Under the pieces are notes generated by a model. It did not search any database, was not told where the DNA came from, and was given only the letters and a program-made list of their open reading frames with translations. Source: an uncultured Planctomycetaceae bacterium (GTDB taxonomy: Bacteria > Planctomycetota > Planctomycetia > Pirellulales > UBA1268). Taken from it: a stretch of 16,839 bases of DNA. Positions 7,904 through 15,303 of this stretch are shown here, piece by piece. The DNA is taken from positions 1-16,839 of the forward strand of contig CAISKG010000114.1 of assembly GCA_903885855.1 (NCBI GenBank), given 5' to 3'. The position numbers and the translations under genes are program-made. How positions within the stretch are numbered: position 1 is the first letter of the stretch; each line of letters starts with the position of its first letter.

Positions 7904-9159
7904 GCGCCGACACGCCCCGCCCCGAGGACGACTCCGCCGCGATCTGCGACGCCCTCCGCGCCGCCGCCGCCGGGGGCGACGCCGCGCTGCTGGCCGCGCT
8001 CGTCGCGGAACTCTCGGCCTCGCGCCGCTGGCACGCCCTCTTCGACGCCCGCCTCCTCGAGGCGCGGGTGGCGCTGGGGCTGCCGCTGGCGGGCGAGAGC
8101 CGTGCCGATCCCGCCGCACAGGCCGCCCTCGAGGCGCGCTCGCTCGACGCCTGCCGCGAGGTGGGCTGGCCGCTGCTCGAGGAGGGCAAGGTAGCGGCGG
8201 GCTGGATGTACCTCCGCGCCGCGGCCGAGCCGGCCGAGGTGGCGGCGCGGCTGGGAGCGCTCGCCGATCGCGTGGCCGCCGAGGCCGCCGCCGAGCGCGG
8301 CACGGGGGGCGCCGACCCCTTCGCGGAGGCTCACGGCGCCGACGCCACCCTCCAGGAGATCATCCACGTGGCGCTGTGGGAGGGAGTGGCGCCCGACCTC
8401 GGCCTGCGGCTGCTCCTGGAGCGCAACGGCACCTGCAACACCATCACCGCCTACGAGCAGGCGGTGTCGCGCCTCCCGGCGGCCCGGCAGCGGCCGGCGG
8501 CCGATCTCCTCGTGGCCCACCTCTACCGCGAGCTGCGCGCGTCGCTCCTCCACGACCTCGAGCGCCGCGGCATCGCCGTCGCCGACGGGGCCACGATCCC
8601 CGCGATCCTCGAGGCCGCCGGCGGGATGCGCGACGATCCCTCCGTGCACCTCGACGTTTCCCACCTCCATTCCGTGCTGCGGATCGCGCGCGTCTGCACG
8701 TCGCGGGAGAGCCTCGGGCGCGCCTGGGAGATGGCGCGGTACGCCTGCCGGCTGCCCAAGGAGGCGGTCTACGCCGGCGAGGCGCCCTTCGAGGAGGTGG
8801 GGGAGGCGTCGCGGCTGTTCTTCGGCGCCCAGCTCGGCCACGACGTCGAGCCGGCCGTGGCCTTCTTCCGCAAGGCGGCGGTGCTGGCGAAGGTCGAGCG
8901 CACCGGCTCGCTCCCCGGCGACGTGCTGGTGCTCTTGCTCGCCCGCCTCTCGCGGCCCGCCGAGGCGCTCCATGCGGCGCTCGACCGGGCGCCGGACGGC
9001 GACGGCCCGAGTCTCCTGCAGGCCACCGGCATGCTGCCGACGCTCCTCGACCTGGCGGCCGCCTCGGGCGAGTGGGAGACGCTCCGCCAGGCCTGCCGGC
9101 GCCAGGGCGACGCGATCACCTACGCGGCGACGATCCTCGAGGAGCGGCGCCGCGGCTGA
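7900..9159 (+). CDS. Uncharacterised 419-residue helical protein
   Basis: I do not recognise a named family. The protein lacks a signal peptide and membrane segments, so it is probably cytoplasmic. It is Ala/Leu/Arg-rich and apparently almost entirely alpha-helical, suggestive of a TPR- or HEAT-like solenoid without a clean repeat consensus. Segments that look constrained are CREVGWPLLEEGKVAAGWMYLRA (start about 85), the WEGVAPDLGLRLLLERNGTCNTI block (160-182), a His/Asp cluster HLDVSHLH at 250-257, ARYACRLP (279-286) and FGAQLGHDVEPAVAFFRKAA (308-327). ATG at 7900 overlaps the stop of the SpoU methyltransferase gene as ATGA, so the protein is probably made with the two RNA methyltransferases. 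A role in RNA modification or ribosome maturation is inference from position only. It ends 3 bp from the stop of the convergent Cys-rich gene. The frame stays open upstream of the ATG across the methyltransferase genes, but only as a shadow. Confidence 0.8.
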   Translation: MSADTPRPEDDSAAICDALRAAAAGGDAALLAALVAELSASRRWHALFDARLLEARVALGLPLAGESRADPAAQAALEARSLDACREVGWPLLEEGKVAAGWMYLRAAAEPAEVAARLGALADRVAAEAAAERGTGGADPFAEAHGADATLQEIIHVALWEGVAPDLGLRLLLERNGTCNTITAYEQAVSRLPAARQRPAADLLVAHLYRELRASLLHDLERRGIAVADGATIPAILEAAGGMRDDPSVHLDVSHLHSVLRIARVCTSRESLGRAWEMARYACRLPKEAVYAGEAPFEEVGEASRLFFGAQLGHDVEPAVAFFRKAAVLAKVERTGSLPGDVLVLLLARLSRPAEALHAALDRAPDGDGPSLLQATGMLPTLLDLAAASGEWETLRQACRRQGDAITYAATILEERRRG

Positions 9160-9162
9160 CGC

Positions 9163-9783
9163 TCACCGGTCCCCCGCGACGGAGACCTCCTCCGCGTGGA
9201 CGGTGGCCGAGGACTCGTCGGCCGCCGCCACGGCCGGCCGGCAGTCGCGGCACTGGCCGCACTCGCGGCAGCCCGAGCGCGCCGCGTGGCGCCGCCAGGG
9301 CCAGGGAAAGAGCGTGAGGATGCAGTCGGGGTAGCAGGGATTCATCTTCCAGAGGCAACTCGGGCCGCCGAGCAGGCAGCACGTGTAGCGGTTGCACTCG
9401 TTGCAGGGATCCTCGGTGATGTAGCCGACCTCGCCCGGCGTCATGAAGCCGCGCCCCGGGGGCAGCTGCCAGGGGGCGAGGAGATCGGGGCCGCGGCTGA
9501 CGCCGTTGCAGTCGCGCCAGCGGTTGCAGGTGTCGCACGGGTCGGGCCCGCAGGGCTCCTCGGCGCGCGGGCCCCAGTAGCGCCGCCCGCACCCCTGGCT
9601 GCCGCAGGGGGTGGTAGCGCCGGCCGGCGACGTGAGGAACCCGGGCTGGGGACCGCAGTCCCGGCAGGGCCAGGCCGACACCGGGCCGGCGGAGAGGGCG
9701 AGGGCCGCGAGTGCGGCGCCGACGACCGCCACGCGGCGGGCCCGGTTGACCGGGCGCGGCCCGGCGGTGTGGTGCGTGTTCAT
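9163..9783 (-). CDS. Small secreted cysteine-rich protein
   Basis: This 206-residue protein of unrecognised family has a clear signal peptide: basic residues 10-17, hydrophobic core about 18-32, likely cleavage after VSA at 37. The mature part of about 169 residues carries 19 cysteines, several as CxxC or close pairs: PCRDC, PCGSQGC, PCDTC (inside PCGPDPCDTC), PCNEC, TCC, PCYPDC, GCREC, CRDC. There are also many Gly, Pro and Trp residues (PWPW, WGP, WQLPPGRG). No CxxCH heme motif is present. The pattern fits a disulfide-stabilised exported or cell-surface protein; metal binding is a less favoured alternative because the cysteines sit in a secreted context. ATG at 9783 has no obvious Shine-Dalgarno sequence. 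It lies 20 bp downstream of glgA on the same strand and may share its transcript, although a functional link with glycogen synthesis is not implied. Coding status is supported by the signal peptide and ordered cysteine spacing. Confidence 0.75.
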   Translation of the reverse strand: MNTHHTAGPRPVNRARRVAVVGAALAALALSAGPVSAWPCRDCGPQPGFLTSPAGATTPCGSQGCGRRYWGPRAEEPCGPDPCDTCNRWRDCNGVSRGPDLLAPWQLPPGRGFMTPGEVGYITEDPCNECNRYTCCLLGGPSCLWKMNPCYPDCILTLFPWPWRRHAARSGCRECGQCRDCRPAVAAADESSATVHAEEVSVAGDR

Positions 9784-9803
9784 GGGAGGGAGTATCGGCA
9801 GGC

Positions 9804-11405
9804 TCAGGCCTCACGCTCCGCTCGATCGTCACGAGCGTCAAAGTCGCCGCCGGCCTCCCCGCTTGCCCCGCCCCCCGCACCCGCCCCCGCCCCGACCGCG
9901 CTCAGGCGGATGCGACCGCCGTGGGGGGGGGCCTCCACCACGCGCTCGAAGAGCGTGCGATAGGCCGCGGCGCTCCGCGCCCACGACCAATCCTGGTGCA
10001 TCACGCCCGCGACGAGGCGCTCCCAGGCGGGCCGGTCGGCATGCAGCTCGAGGGCCCGCTCGAGACCCCAGGCCAGGGCCCCGGCGTCGGCATGCTCGAA
10101 GAGGAAGCCGCTGGCCCTCCCGGCGGCGAGGGCCTCGGGCGTGGCGTCGACGACGGTGTCGACGAGCCCGCCGGTGGAGCGGACGACGGGGATCGTGCCG
10201 TAGGCCATCGCGTAGAGCTGCGTCAGGCCGCACGGCTCGTAGAGGCTCGGCATGAGAAGCATGTCGGCGGCCGCCTGGACGAGGTGCGCGAGCCCCTCGT
10301 CGAAGCCGACGACCAGATCGATCGCGCCGGGATGCGCGGCCGCCAGGCGCCGCAGCGTCTCCTCGGCATGCCGGTCGCCGGTGCCGAGCACGAAGAACCG
10401 CACCCGGCCGCCGGCCGCCAGCCGCGCCGCGACGTCGGCCACCATGCCGATCCCCTTCTGCTCCGCCAGCCGGCCGACGAACGCGGCCAGGGGCCGGTCG
10501 TCGTCGGGGTCGCGGCCCACGCGCTCCGCCAGGGCGCGCTTCGCCGCGCGCTTCCCCTCCACGGCATCGGCGGCGCCGTAGGGCCGCGGCAGGTGCGGGT
10601 CGGCGGCGGGATTCCAGAGGTCGGTGTCGATGCCGTTGACGATGCCCACCAGCGCGTCGCCGCGCGACGCGAGGGTGCCCTCGAGGCCGCAGCCCCCCGG
10701 CGCCGAGCGGATCTCGCGCGCGTAGGTCGGGCTCACGGTCGTCACCGCGTCGGCGAACACGATCCCGGTCTTGAGGAGGTTGAGCTTGCCGAAGTGCTCC
10801 ATCTGCCGCCAGTGGAAATGGCGCCAGTCGAGCCCCGTGAGGAGCATGTCCCAGTGCCAGAACACACCCTGGTAGGCCATGTTGTGGATCGTGTGCACCG
10901 ATCGGGCCCGCGCCAGCCGCGGCCACGCCGCCGGCAGCGCCTTGAGATAGGCCGGCACGATCCCGGTCTGCCAGTCGTGGGAATGAATCACGTCGTAGGG
11001 CTGCTCGAAGCGGCTGGCGAGATCGAGGACGGCGCGCGAGAAGAAGATGAATCGCTCGGCGTTGTCGCCGTAGGCCTCGGCCCCGCCGTAGAGCGTGGGG
11101 CGGTCGAAGTAGGCCGGATGGCCCACCAGGTACACCGTCACGTCCGCGCCGCCGTGGCGGCCGGCGAGGCGCGACTGCCAGATCGTCGCCCGGCGCGTAC
11201 CGGTGCCGACGGCCACGTCGAACTCCCAGCCCGTCGGTTCGATCGGGCCGTGACGGCCGTCGAGCGCCTCGCGGTAGGCCGGCAGCACGACTGTGACGTC
11301 GCAGCCGAGGCGCGACAGGGCCGACGGCAGCGCGCCGAGGACGTCGGCCAGGCCGCCGGTCTTCGCCAGCGGGGCCACTTCGCTCGCCACCTCGAGGACG
11401 CGCAT
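9804..11405 (-). CDS. glgA: Glycogen synthase (ADP-glucose type, GT5)
   Basis: This 533-residue enzyme transfers glucose from ADP-glucose to the non-reducing end of an alpha-1,4-glucan, building storage glycogen in the cytoplasm. The N-terminal GT5 signature EVAPLAKTGGLADVLGALP (9-27) contains the KTGGL nucleotide-sugar loop. HSHDWQTGIVPAYLK (141-155) and HTIHNMAYQGVF (171-182) are typical of the starch-synthase catalytic domain. The C-terminal GT-B domain has the phosphate-binding FVGRLAEQKG (309-318) and the catalytic MPSLYEPCGLTQLYAMAYGT (385-404). After about residue 490 comes a Gly/Ala-rich then Asp/Arg/Glu-rich tail of about 40 residues not found in standard enzymes (about 477 residues in E. 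coli). ATG at 11405 is preferred because MRVLEVASEVAP matches the usual GlgA start. An in-frame GTG at 11426 with GGAG 6 nt upstream, or GTG at 11471, would add 7 or 22 residues. No other glycogen gene is adjacent; the Cys-rich gene follows by 20 bp. Confidence 0.95.
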   Translation of the reverse strand: MRVLEVASEVAPLAKTGGLADVLGALPSALSRLGCDVTVVLPAYREALDGRHGPIEPTGWEFDVAVGTGTRRATIWQSRLAGRHGGADVTVYLVGHPAYFDRPTLYGGAEAYGDNAERFIFFSRAVLDLASRFEQPYDVIHSHDWQTGIVPAYLKALPAAWPRLARARSVHTIHNMAYQGVFWHWDMLLTGLDWRHFHWRQMEHFGKLNLLKTGIVFADAVTTVSPTYAREIRSAPGGCGLEGTLASRGDALVGIVNGIDTDLWNPAADPHLPRPYGAADAVEGKRAAKRALAERVGRDPDDDRPLAAFVGRLAEQKGIGMVADVAARLAAGGRVRFFVLGTGDRHAEETLRRLAAAHPGAIDLVVGFDEGLAHLVQAAADMLLMPSLYEPCGLTQLYAMAYGTIPVVRSTGGLVDTVVDATPEALAAGRASGFLFEHADAGALAWGLERALELHADRPAWERLVAGVMHQDWSWARSAAAYRTLFERVVEAPPHGGRIRLSAVGAGAGAGGGASGEAGGDFDARDDRAEREA

Positions 11406-11476
11406 CGCCGCATGCCGTCGGGACACCCGACGCTCCACCGCCGGCCGGCCGCCCACCGGGGCGACCGCCACACCCG

Positions 11477-11482
11477 ATTCTA
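11477..11482 (-). promoter_or_regulatory. glgA: Candidate -10 element upstream of glgA
   Basis: Read on the minus strand this is TAGAAT, five of six matches to the sigma70 -10 consensus, in a region with almost no other A/T clusters. No convincing -35 is found 16-18 bp upstream. Transcription would begin near 11470, leaving a leader of about 65 nt before the ATG at 11405. That argues against the longest start at 11471. The rest of the 160-bp gap (11406-11565) shows no clear terminator or other signal. Confidence 0.35.
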
Positions 11483-11565
11483 GGTCGCGGAGGCGCCCCG
11501 GGCGGCGGGACGGGCCGGGGAAATCCGGCCGCAGCGGTGGTGCCGGTCGCGCCGGTGGCGCGGCC

Positions 11566-14500
11566 TCACTTCGCCCCGCGGAGCGTCTCCAGGTAGGCGA
11601 CGAGATCGACGAGCTCCTCCGCGGTGAGCGTGGAGGCGAGGTCGGCCGGCATCAGCGACACCGGCTGGCGGACGAGATCCTCGAGGTCGGCGGCGGCCAC
11701 CGCCGTGTCGGTGCCGTCGGCGCCGCGGATCACCACCTCGGCCGGCGTGCGCGACACGAGGAGGCCGGAGATCGCCCGGCCGTCGTGCGTCAGCGCCGTG
11801 AAGGCCTCGTAGTTGTGGCTGATCGCCGCCGACGGGGCGAGCACCGACTCCCACAGCGCCTCGCGCGAGAGCTTCGCCCCCACGCCGCTGAGATCGGGGC
11901 CGACCATCTTGCCCTCGCCGGCCACGACGTGGCACTTGGCGCAGGTGCCGGCGCCGGCAAACACCCCCTTGCCCTTCTCCGCGCTGCCGCCGCGTTTGAC
12001 GAGCTCCGCCACCGGCGGCAGCGCCGCGCCGCCGCGCGCCCGGGGCAGCGGCAGCACGTCGGCCGCCGCCTGGCGCACGTCGCCCCAGGGGCCGGCGGAG
12101 ATCGCCGCCGCCGCGGCCTGCGGCAGGCTGCCGGTGAGCCTTCCCTCCTTCGCCATCTCCACGAGCCTCCGCGCCCCGCCCTGCGTGCGCGCAAGCCCCC
12201 GCACCGCCGCGGCGCGGAGCGCCGGCGGCACGTCGGCCCCCTCGATGGTCGTGAGCACCACCTCGAGCGCCGGCCCCTGGCCGCGCAGGCCCGCGACCTC
12301 GAGGAGCCGGGCCGCGGAGGCGAACTCGGGCGCGGGGGAGTCTCCGGCGGCCCGCGCCCGGCGCGGGTCCTCCGCGGGGCGCGTCTCCGCCTCCGCGGCG
12401 GCGGCGATCGCGGCGCGCACCGCGTCGGCGGCACCGAGATCGAAGGCCGCGCCGAGGGCGGAGGCGGCCACGGGATCGGAGGTGCCCGGGGCCGCGGCCA
12501 GGGCCACCAGATCGCCCGCCCGGGCGCCGAGCCGGAAGCGGCTCACGATGTCGACGAAGGCCTGCGTGCCGGGCACCGCGGCGGCGGCGGCGGCGATCCG
12601 TTCGGCGAGCTTCCCCTCGGGCTTGGCCGCGGGATCCAGACGCATGACGAGCTCGGGCAGGACGACGGCGAGCTTCTCCTCGCTCCACGCGGCGCCCGCC
12701 GCCGAGAGCAGCCCGCGCACCGCCGTGGCGGCCGCGGCCGGGTCCTGGAAATCGAGCGACCGCACCAGCGCCAGGGCCTCGGGGGCCGTCACGTCGGCGG
12801 CGGCGATCAGCTCGCAGAGCATGCGTGGCGTCTCGACGGCCCGGCTGCGCCACACGATCTCCCGGCCCGCCGCGTGCTTCCAGTCGTTCCCGACCCGCGC
12901 GAGCCACGCGGCCAGACGGGCGTCCCAGAGCGTCGTGTTCGCCGCGCCGGCGGCGCCGATGCCCAGCGCCTCGGTCTCCCAGCGGTCGCCGGCGACGTGC
13001 GCCGCGGCGAGCGCCGCCCACGCCTCGTCGGCGCGCCGGCCGGCGAGCCCGCGGAGTGCCACCGCCGCCTCGCGGCGGACGGCGGGGGAGGGATCGGCGG
13101 CGAGCGTCTCCACCGCGGCGGCGACGTCGCCGCCGGTGGCGCGCAGCACCCGCAGCCCCACGATCCGCAGGTCGGGGTCGGTGGAGCGGAGCAGCTCCGG
13201 CACGAGCGCCCCGGCCCCCTCGGGCAGCATGCCCAGGGCCCACGCGAGCCGCGCGGCGTGCCGCGCGTCGGCGGCGTCGCGGAGGGCGGCCGCCAGCGCC
13301 GGGATCGCCGCCCCCGGCTCCTGCCGCAATCGCTCGAGGGCGCAGGCGCGCGTGGCGAGGTTGGGGCTGGCCAGCGCCGCCGCCGCTCCCGCCACCGAGG
13401 CGAGATCGACGCGCGGCACCGTCCAGCGCGAGCCGGGGGGGGCGATGCGGTAGATGCGCCCCTTCTCGGTGTCGCCCATGCCATGGCCGCCCACGCCGGG
13501 GTCGTACCAGTCGGCCACGATGAGGGAGCCGTCGGGGGCGACGCAGACGTCGCTGGGTCGGAACCAGCGGTCGGCGGCGCCGTCGACGATCGTCTCGCTC
13601 GTGGCCGCGTAGCCGGCGCCCGCGGGGCTGACGTGGTAGGCGCGCACGACGTTGGGGCCGGCGTCGCAGTGGACGAGCGCGCCGTGGAAGCGCTCGGGAA
13701 GGAGCGTCCCCTCGTAGACGCAGATCCCGGTGGGCGAGCCGCCGCCGGTGAGGAGCAGGTTGGGGACGACGCCGGGGTCGTTCTGGTGCCAGTGGCGATC
13801 GGGCACCTCCGTCTCCAGATTCGTCCGCGGCACCTGCCAGCCCGCGCCGGTGCGCTCGTCGACGTAGCCGTAGTTGCCCCCCTCCATGACGAAGTTGATG
13901 CGCACCCCGCGATTGCCGTCGTCGTCGTTGTCGCTCTGCCAGAGCGTGCCGAAGGAGTCGACCGCCACCTCGTAGTTGTTGCGGAAATTGTGCCCCAGGA
14001 CCTCGAAGCCGGTGCCGTCCGGGAGGCAGCGGAACACCATCCCCTGCCGGTAGGGGCGGCCGGAGTCGTTGACGGCGTTGCCGAGCCGGTCGACCACGGG
14101 CTCGCCCCGGGCGTCGTGGACGGCGTGGCCGGTGTTGCCGAAGTTGAAGTACCAGCGCCCGTCGGGGCCGACGGAGAAGGCGTGGACCGAATGGTCGTGC
14201 TGCGGGTCGCCGGTCTTGGTGAACAGCGATTCCTTGCGGTCGGCCACGAGGTCGCCGTCGTCGTCGTGGAACACGATCACCTCCGGCGCGCACGACACGA
14301 TCACGCGCCGCCCCGGCCCCTCGCCTATGACGCAGATGCCCAGCGCCGAATCGACGTCGCGCCCCTGATGGAAGACGGTGCTCCGGTCGGCCGTGCCGTC
14401 GCCGTCGGTGTCCTCGAGGACGAGGATCCGGTCCCCCTCGGGCCGATGGTCCTTCTTGCCGCGGTAGTTGGTGACCTCGCACACCCACACCCGGCCCGCG

Positions 14501-15189
14501 GCGTCGACGTCGATGTCGGAGGGGCTCGAGAGAAGCGGCTCGGCGGCGAAGAGCGTGGCCTCGAGCCCCTCGGCCGTGACCAGCGCCCCCGGGGCGTCGG
14601 CGGCGGCGACCGGGCCGCCGGCCGGCGCGCCGCGCACGGGGGGGGCCTGCGTGTGCACGGCGAAACGGATCGACCCGGCGCCCTGCTCGGCGCCGCCGTC
14701 GTCCAGCCCGCCGGCGCCCACGAGTCGCGTGGCCCCCTGGGGAACCTCGAACTCGATCACGGAGTTGGCGTGCGTGCCGATGCCGCGCACCTCCTTGCCG
14801 TCGACGCGCAGCGCCCCCCCGCCGGCGTTCCGCCCCTTGCGCACCTCGCCCCACTCGGTCGTCGCCCGGCGCCAGTCGAGGTCGGCAAGCGCCGTCCTCT
14901 TCCCCTCCGGCCCCTCGAAGGCCGGCTCGATCCAGTCGGCCCAGTCGCAGCCGTAGCCGTCGCCGCCATCGGCCACCTCGAGCCAGACCCGCGTCGCCCC
15001 GCGCAGCTCGACGGCGAAGGGGACGCGCCGGCCGGGCGTGTCGCGATCGACGACGGGGCTCTGCCAGGCGGGCTTGGCCGGGTCGGCGGCCGGCACCGCA
15101 CCGGCGCCGAGCGCCGCCGCCAGCGCCAGCGGAAGGATGGCCCCGCGGATCGTGGCCGTGCCGAGACTCGCGCGCGTCGGATCGTGCAT
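11566..15189 (-). CDS. PVC-type propeller/HEAT/heme-binding protein with N-terminal NPCBM-like domain
   Basis: This 1207-residue exported protein combines modules typical of planctomycete membrane-bound dehydrogenase-like cytochromes. A signal peptide (about 12-35, AVPAA-DP) is followed by an NPCBM-like carbohydrate-binding domain (about 45-180) ending in the characteristic GIGTHANSVIEFEVPQGATR (136-155). A beta-propeller of the PVC dehydrogenase-like type spans about 205-590, with Asp-rich calcium-type loops at EDTDGDGTADRS (259-270) and FHDDDGDLVADR (307-318). Ala-rich HEAT-like helical repeats run from about 590 to 1060. The C-terminal Pirellula/Verrucomicrobium-type heme domain has CAKCH at 1083-1087, GPDLSGVG shortly after, and a plausible Met axial ligand at M1180 (SLMPADL). 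ATG at 15189 is fixed by GGAGG 6 nt upstream; the frame remains open beyond 16395 but without meaning. Probable role: sugar or polyol oxidation linked to electron transfer in the periplasm, by family analogy only. It is divergent from the gene at 15304. Confidence 0.93.
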   Translation of the reverse strand: MHDPTRASLGTATIRGAILPLALAAALGAGAVPAADPAKPAWQSPVVDRDTPGRRVPFAVELRGATRVWLEVADGGDGYGCDWADWIEPAFEGPEGKRTALADLDWRRATTEWGEVRKGRNAGGGALRVDGKEVRGIGTHANSVIEFEVPQGATRLVGAGGLDDGGAEQGAGSIRFAVHTQAPPVRGAPAGGPVAAADAPGALVTAEGLEATLFAAEPLLSSPSDIDVDAAGRVWVCEVTNYRGKKDHRPEGDRILVLEDTDGDGTADRSTVFHQGRDVDSALGICVIGEGPGRRVIVSCAPEVIVFHDDDGDLVADRKESLFTKTGDPQHDHSVHAFSVGPDGRWYFNFGNTGHAVHDARGEPVVDRLGNAVNDSGRPYRQGMVFRCLPDGTGFEVLGHNFRNNYEVAVDSFGTLWQSDNDDDGNRGVRINFVMEGGNYGYVDERTGAGWQVPRTNLETEVPDRHWHQNDPGVVPNLLLTGGGSPTGICVYEGTLLPERFHGALVHCDAGPNVVRAYHVSPAGAGYAATSETIVDGAADRWFRPSDVCVAPDGSLIVADWYDPGVGGHGMGDTEKGRIYRIAPPGSRWTVPRVDLASVAGAAAALASPNLATRACALERLRQEPGAAIPALAAALRDAADARHAARLAWALGMLPEGAGALVPELLRSTDPDLRIVGLRVLRATGGDVAAAVETLAADPSPAVRREAAVALRGLAGRRADEAWAALAAAHVAGDRWETEALGIGAAGAANTTLWDARLAAWLARVGNDWKHAAGREIVWRSRAVETPRMLCELIAAADVTAPEALALVRSLDFQDPAAAATAVRGLLSAAGAAWSEEKLAVVLPELVMRLDPAAKPEGKLAERIAAAAAAVPGTQAFVDIVSRFRLGARAGDLVALAAAPGTSDPVAASALGAAFDLGAADAVRAAIAAAAEAETRPAEDPRRARAAGDSPAPEFASAARLLEVAGLRGQGPALEVVLTTIEGADVPPALRAAAVRGLARTQGGARRLVEMAKEGRLTGSLPQAAAAAISAGPWGDVRQAAADVLPLPRARGGAALPPVAELVKRGGSAEKGKGVFAGAGTCAKCHVVAGEGKMVGPDLSGVGAKLSREALWESVLAPSAAISHNYEAFTALTHDGRAISGLLVSRTPAEVVIRGADGTDTAVAAADLEDLVRQPVSLMPADLASTLTAEELVDLVAYLETLRGAK

Positions 15190-15195
15190 CGCTCC

Positions 15196-15200
15196 CCTCC
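15196..15200 (-). promoter_or_regulatory. Strong ribosome binding site that sets the NPCBM-cytochrome start
   Basis: The minus strand reads GGGAGGGGAGCG directly before the ATG at 15189. GGAGG at 15200-15196 is spaced 6 nt from the start codon. This is the best Shine-Dalgarno sequence in the window and rules in the MHDPTRAS start over upstream in-frame alternatives, including the ATG eleven codons earlier (MPGEDDG). Confidence 0.7.
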
Positions 15201-15260
15201 CGTCGTCCTCTCCCGGCATGCCCGGGCGCCCTCGCGGCACATCCCCGTGCCGGAGGCTCG

Positions 15261-15268
15261 AGTATAGA
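15261..15268. promoter_or_regulatory. Overlapping divergent -10 candidates
   Basis: In the 114-bp divergent gap, the AT-rich AGTATAGA reads as TATACT on the minus strand (15266-15261, five of six matches to TATAAT) and as TATAGA on the plus strand (15263-15268). They would serve the cytochrome gene (leader about 65 nt) and the 215-residue gene (leader about 30 nt) respectively. Neither has a recognisable -35 box. Overlap would make the two promoters mutually exclusive. Confidence 0.35.
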
Positions 15269-15303
15269 GTAGTGGCATTCCGACCCGCGGTGGAGCGCCC
15301 CCA

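Noticed and set aside
9163..9783. Cys-rich protein considered as a multiheme cytochrome or rubredoxin-like metal protein
   Set aside because: There is no CxxCH motif and no paired CxxC geometry of a known rubredoxin or zinc ribbon; the signal peptide favours disulfides.
11484..11565. GC-rich palindromic stretches between the NPCBM-cytochrome stop region and the glgA promoter, considered as a terminator
   Set aside because: Several short inverted repeats such as GCCGGT/ACCGGC types are expected by chance at this GC content, and no T-tract follows.
11293..15267. 1324-codon open frame on the plus strand opposite glgA and the NPCBM-cytochrome gene
   Set aside because: It spans two genes and an intergenic region, its composition is biased with no domain signature, and the opposite strand carries CxxCH and HEAT features.
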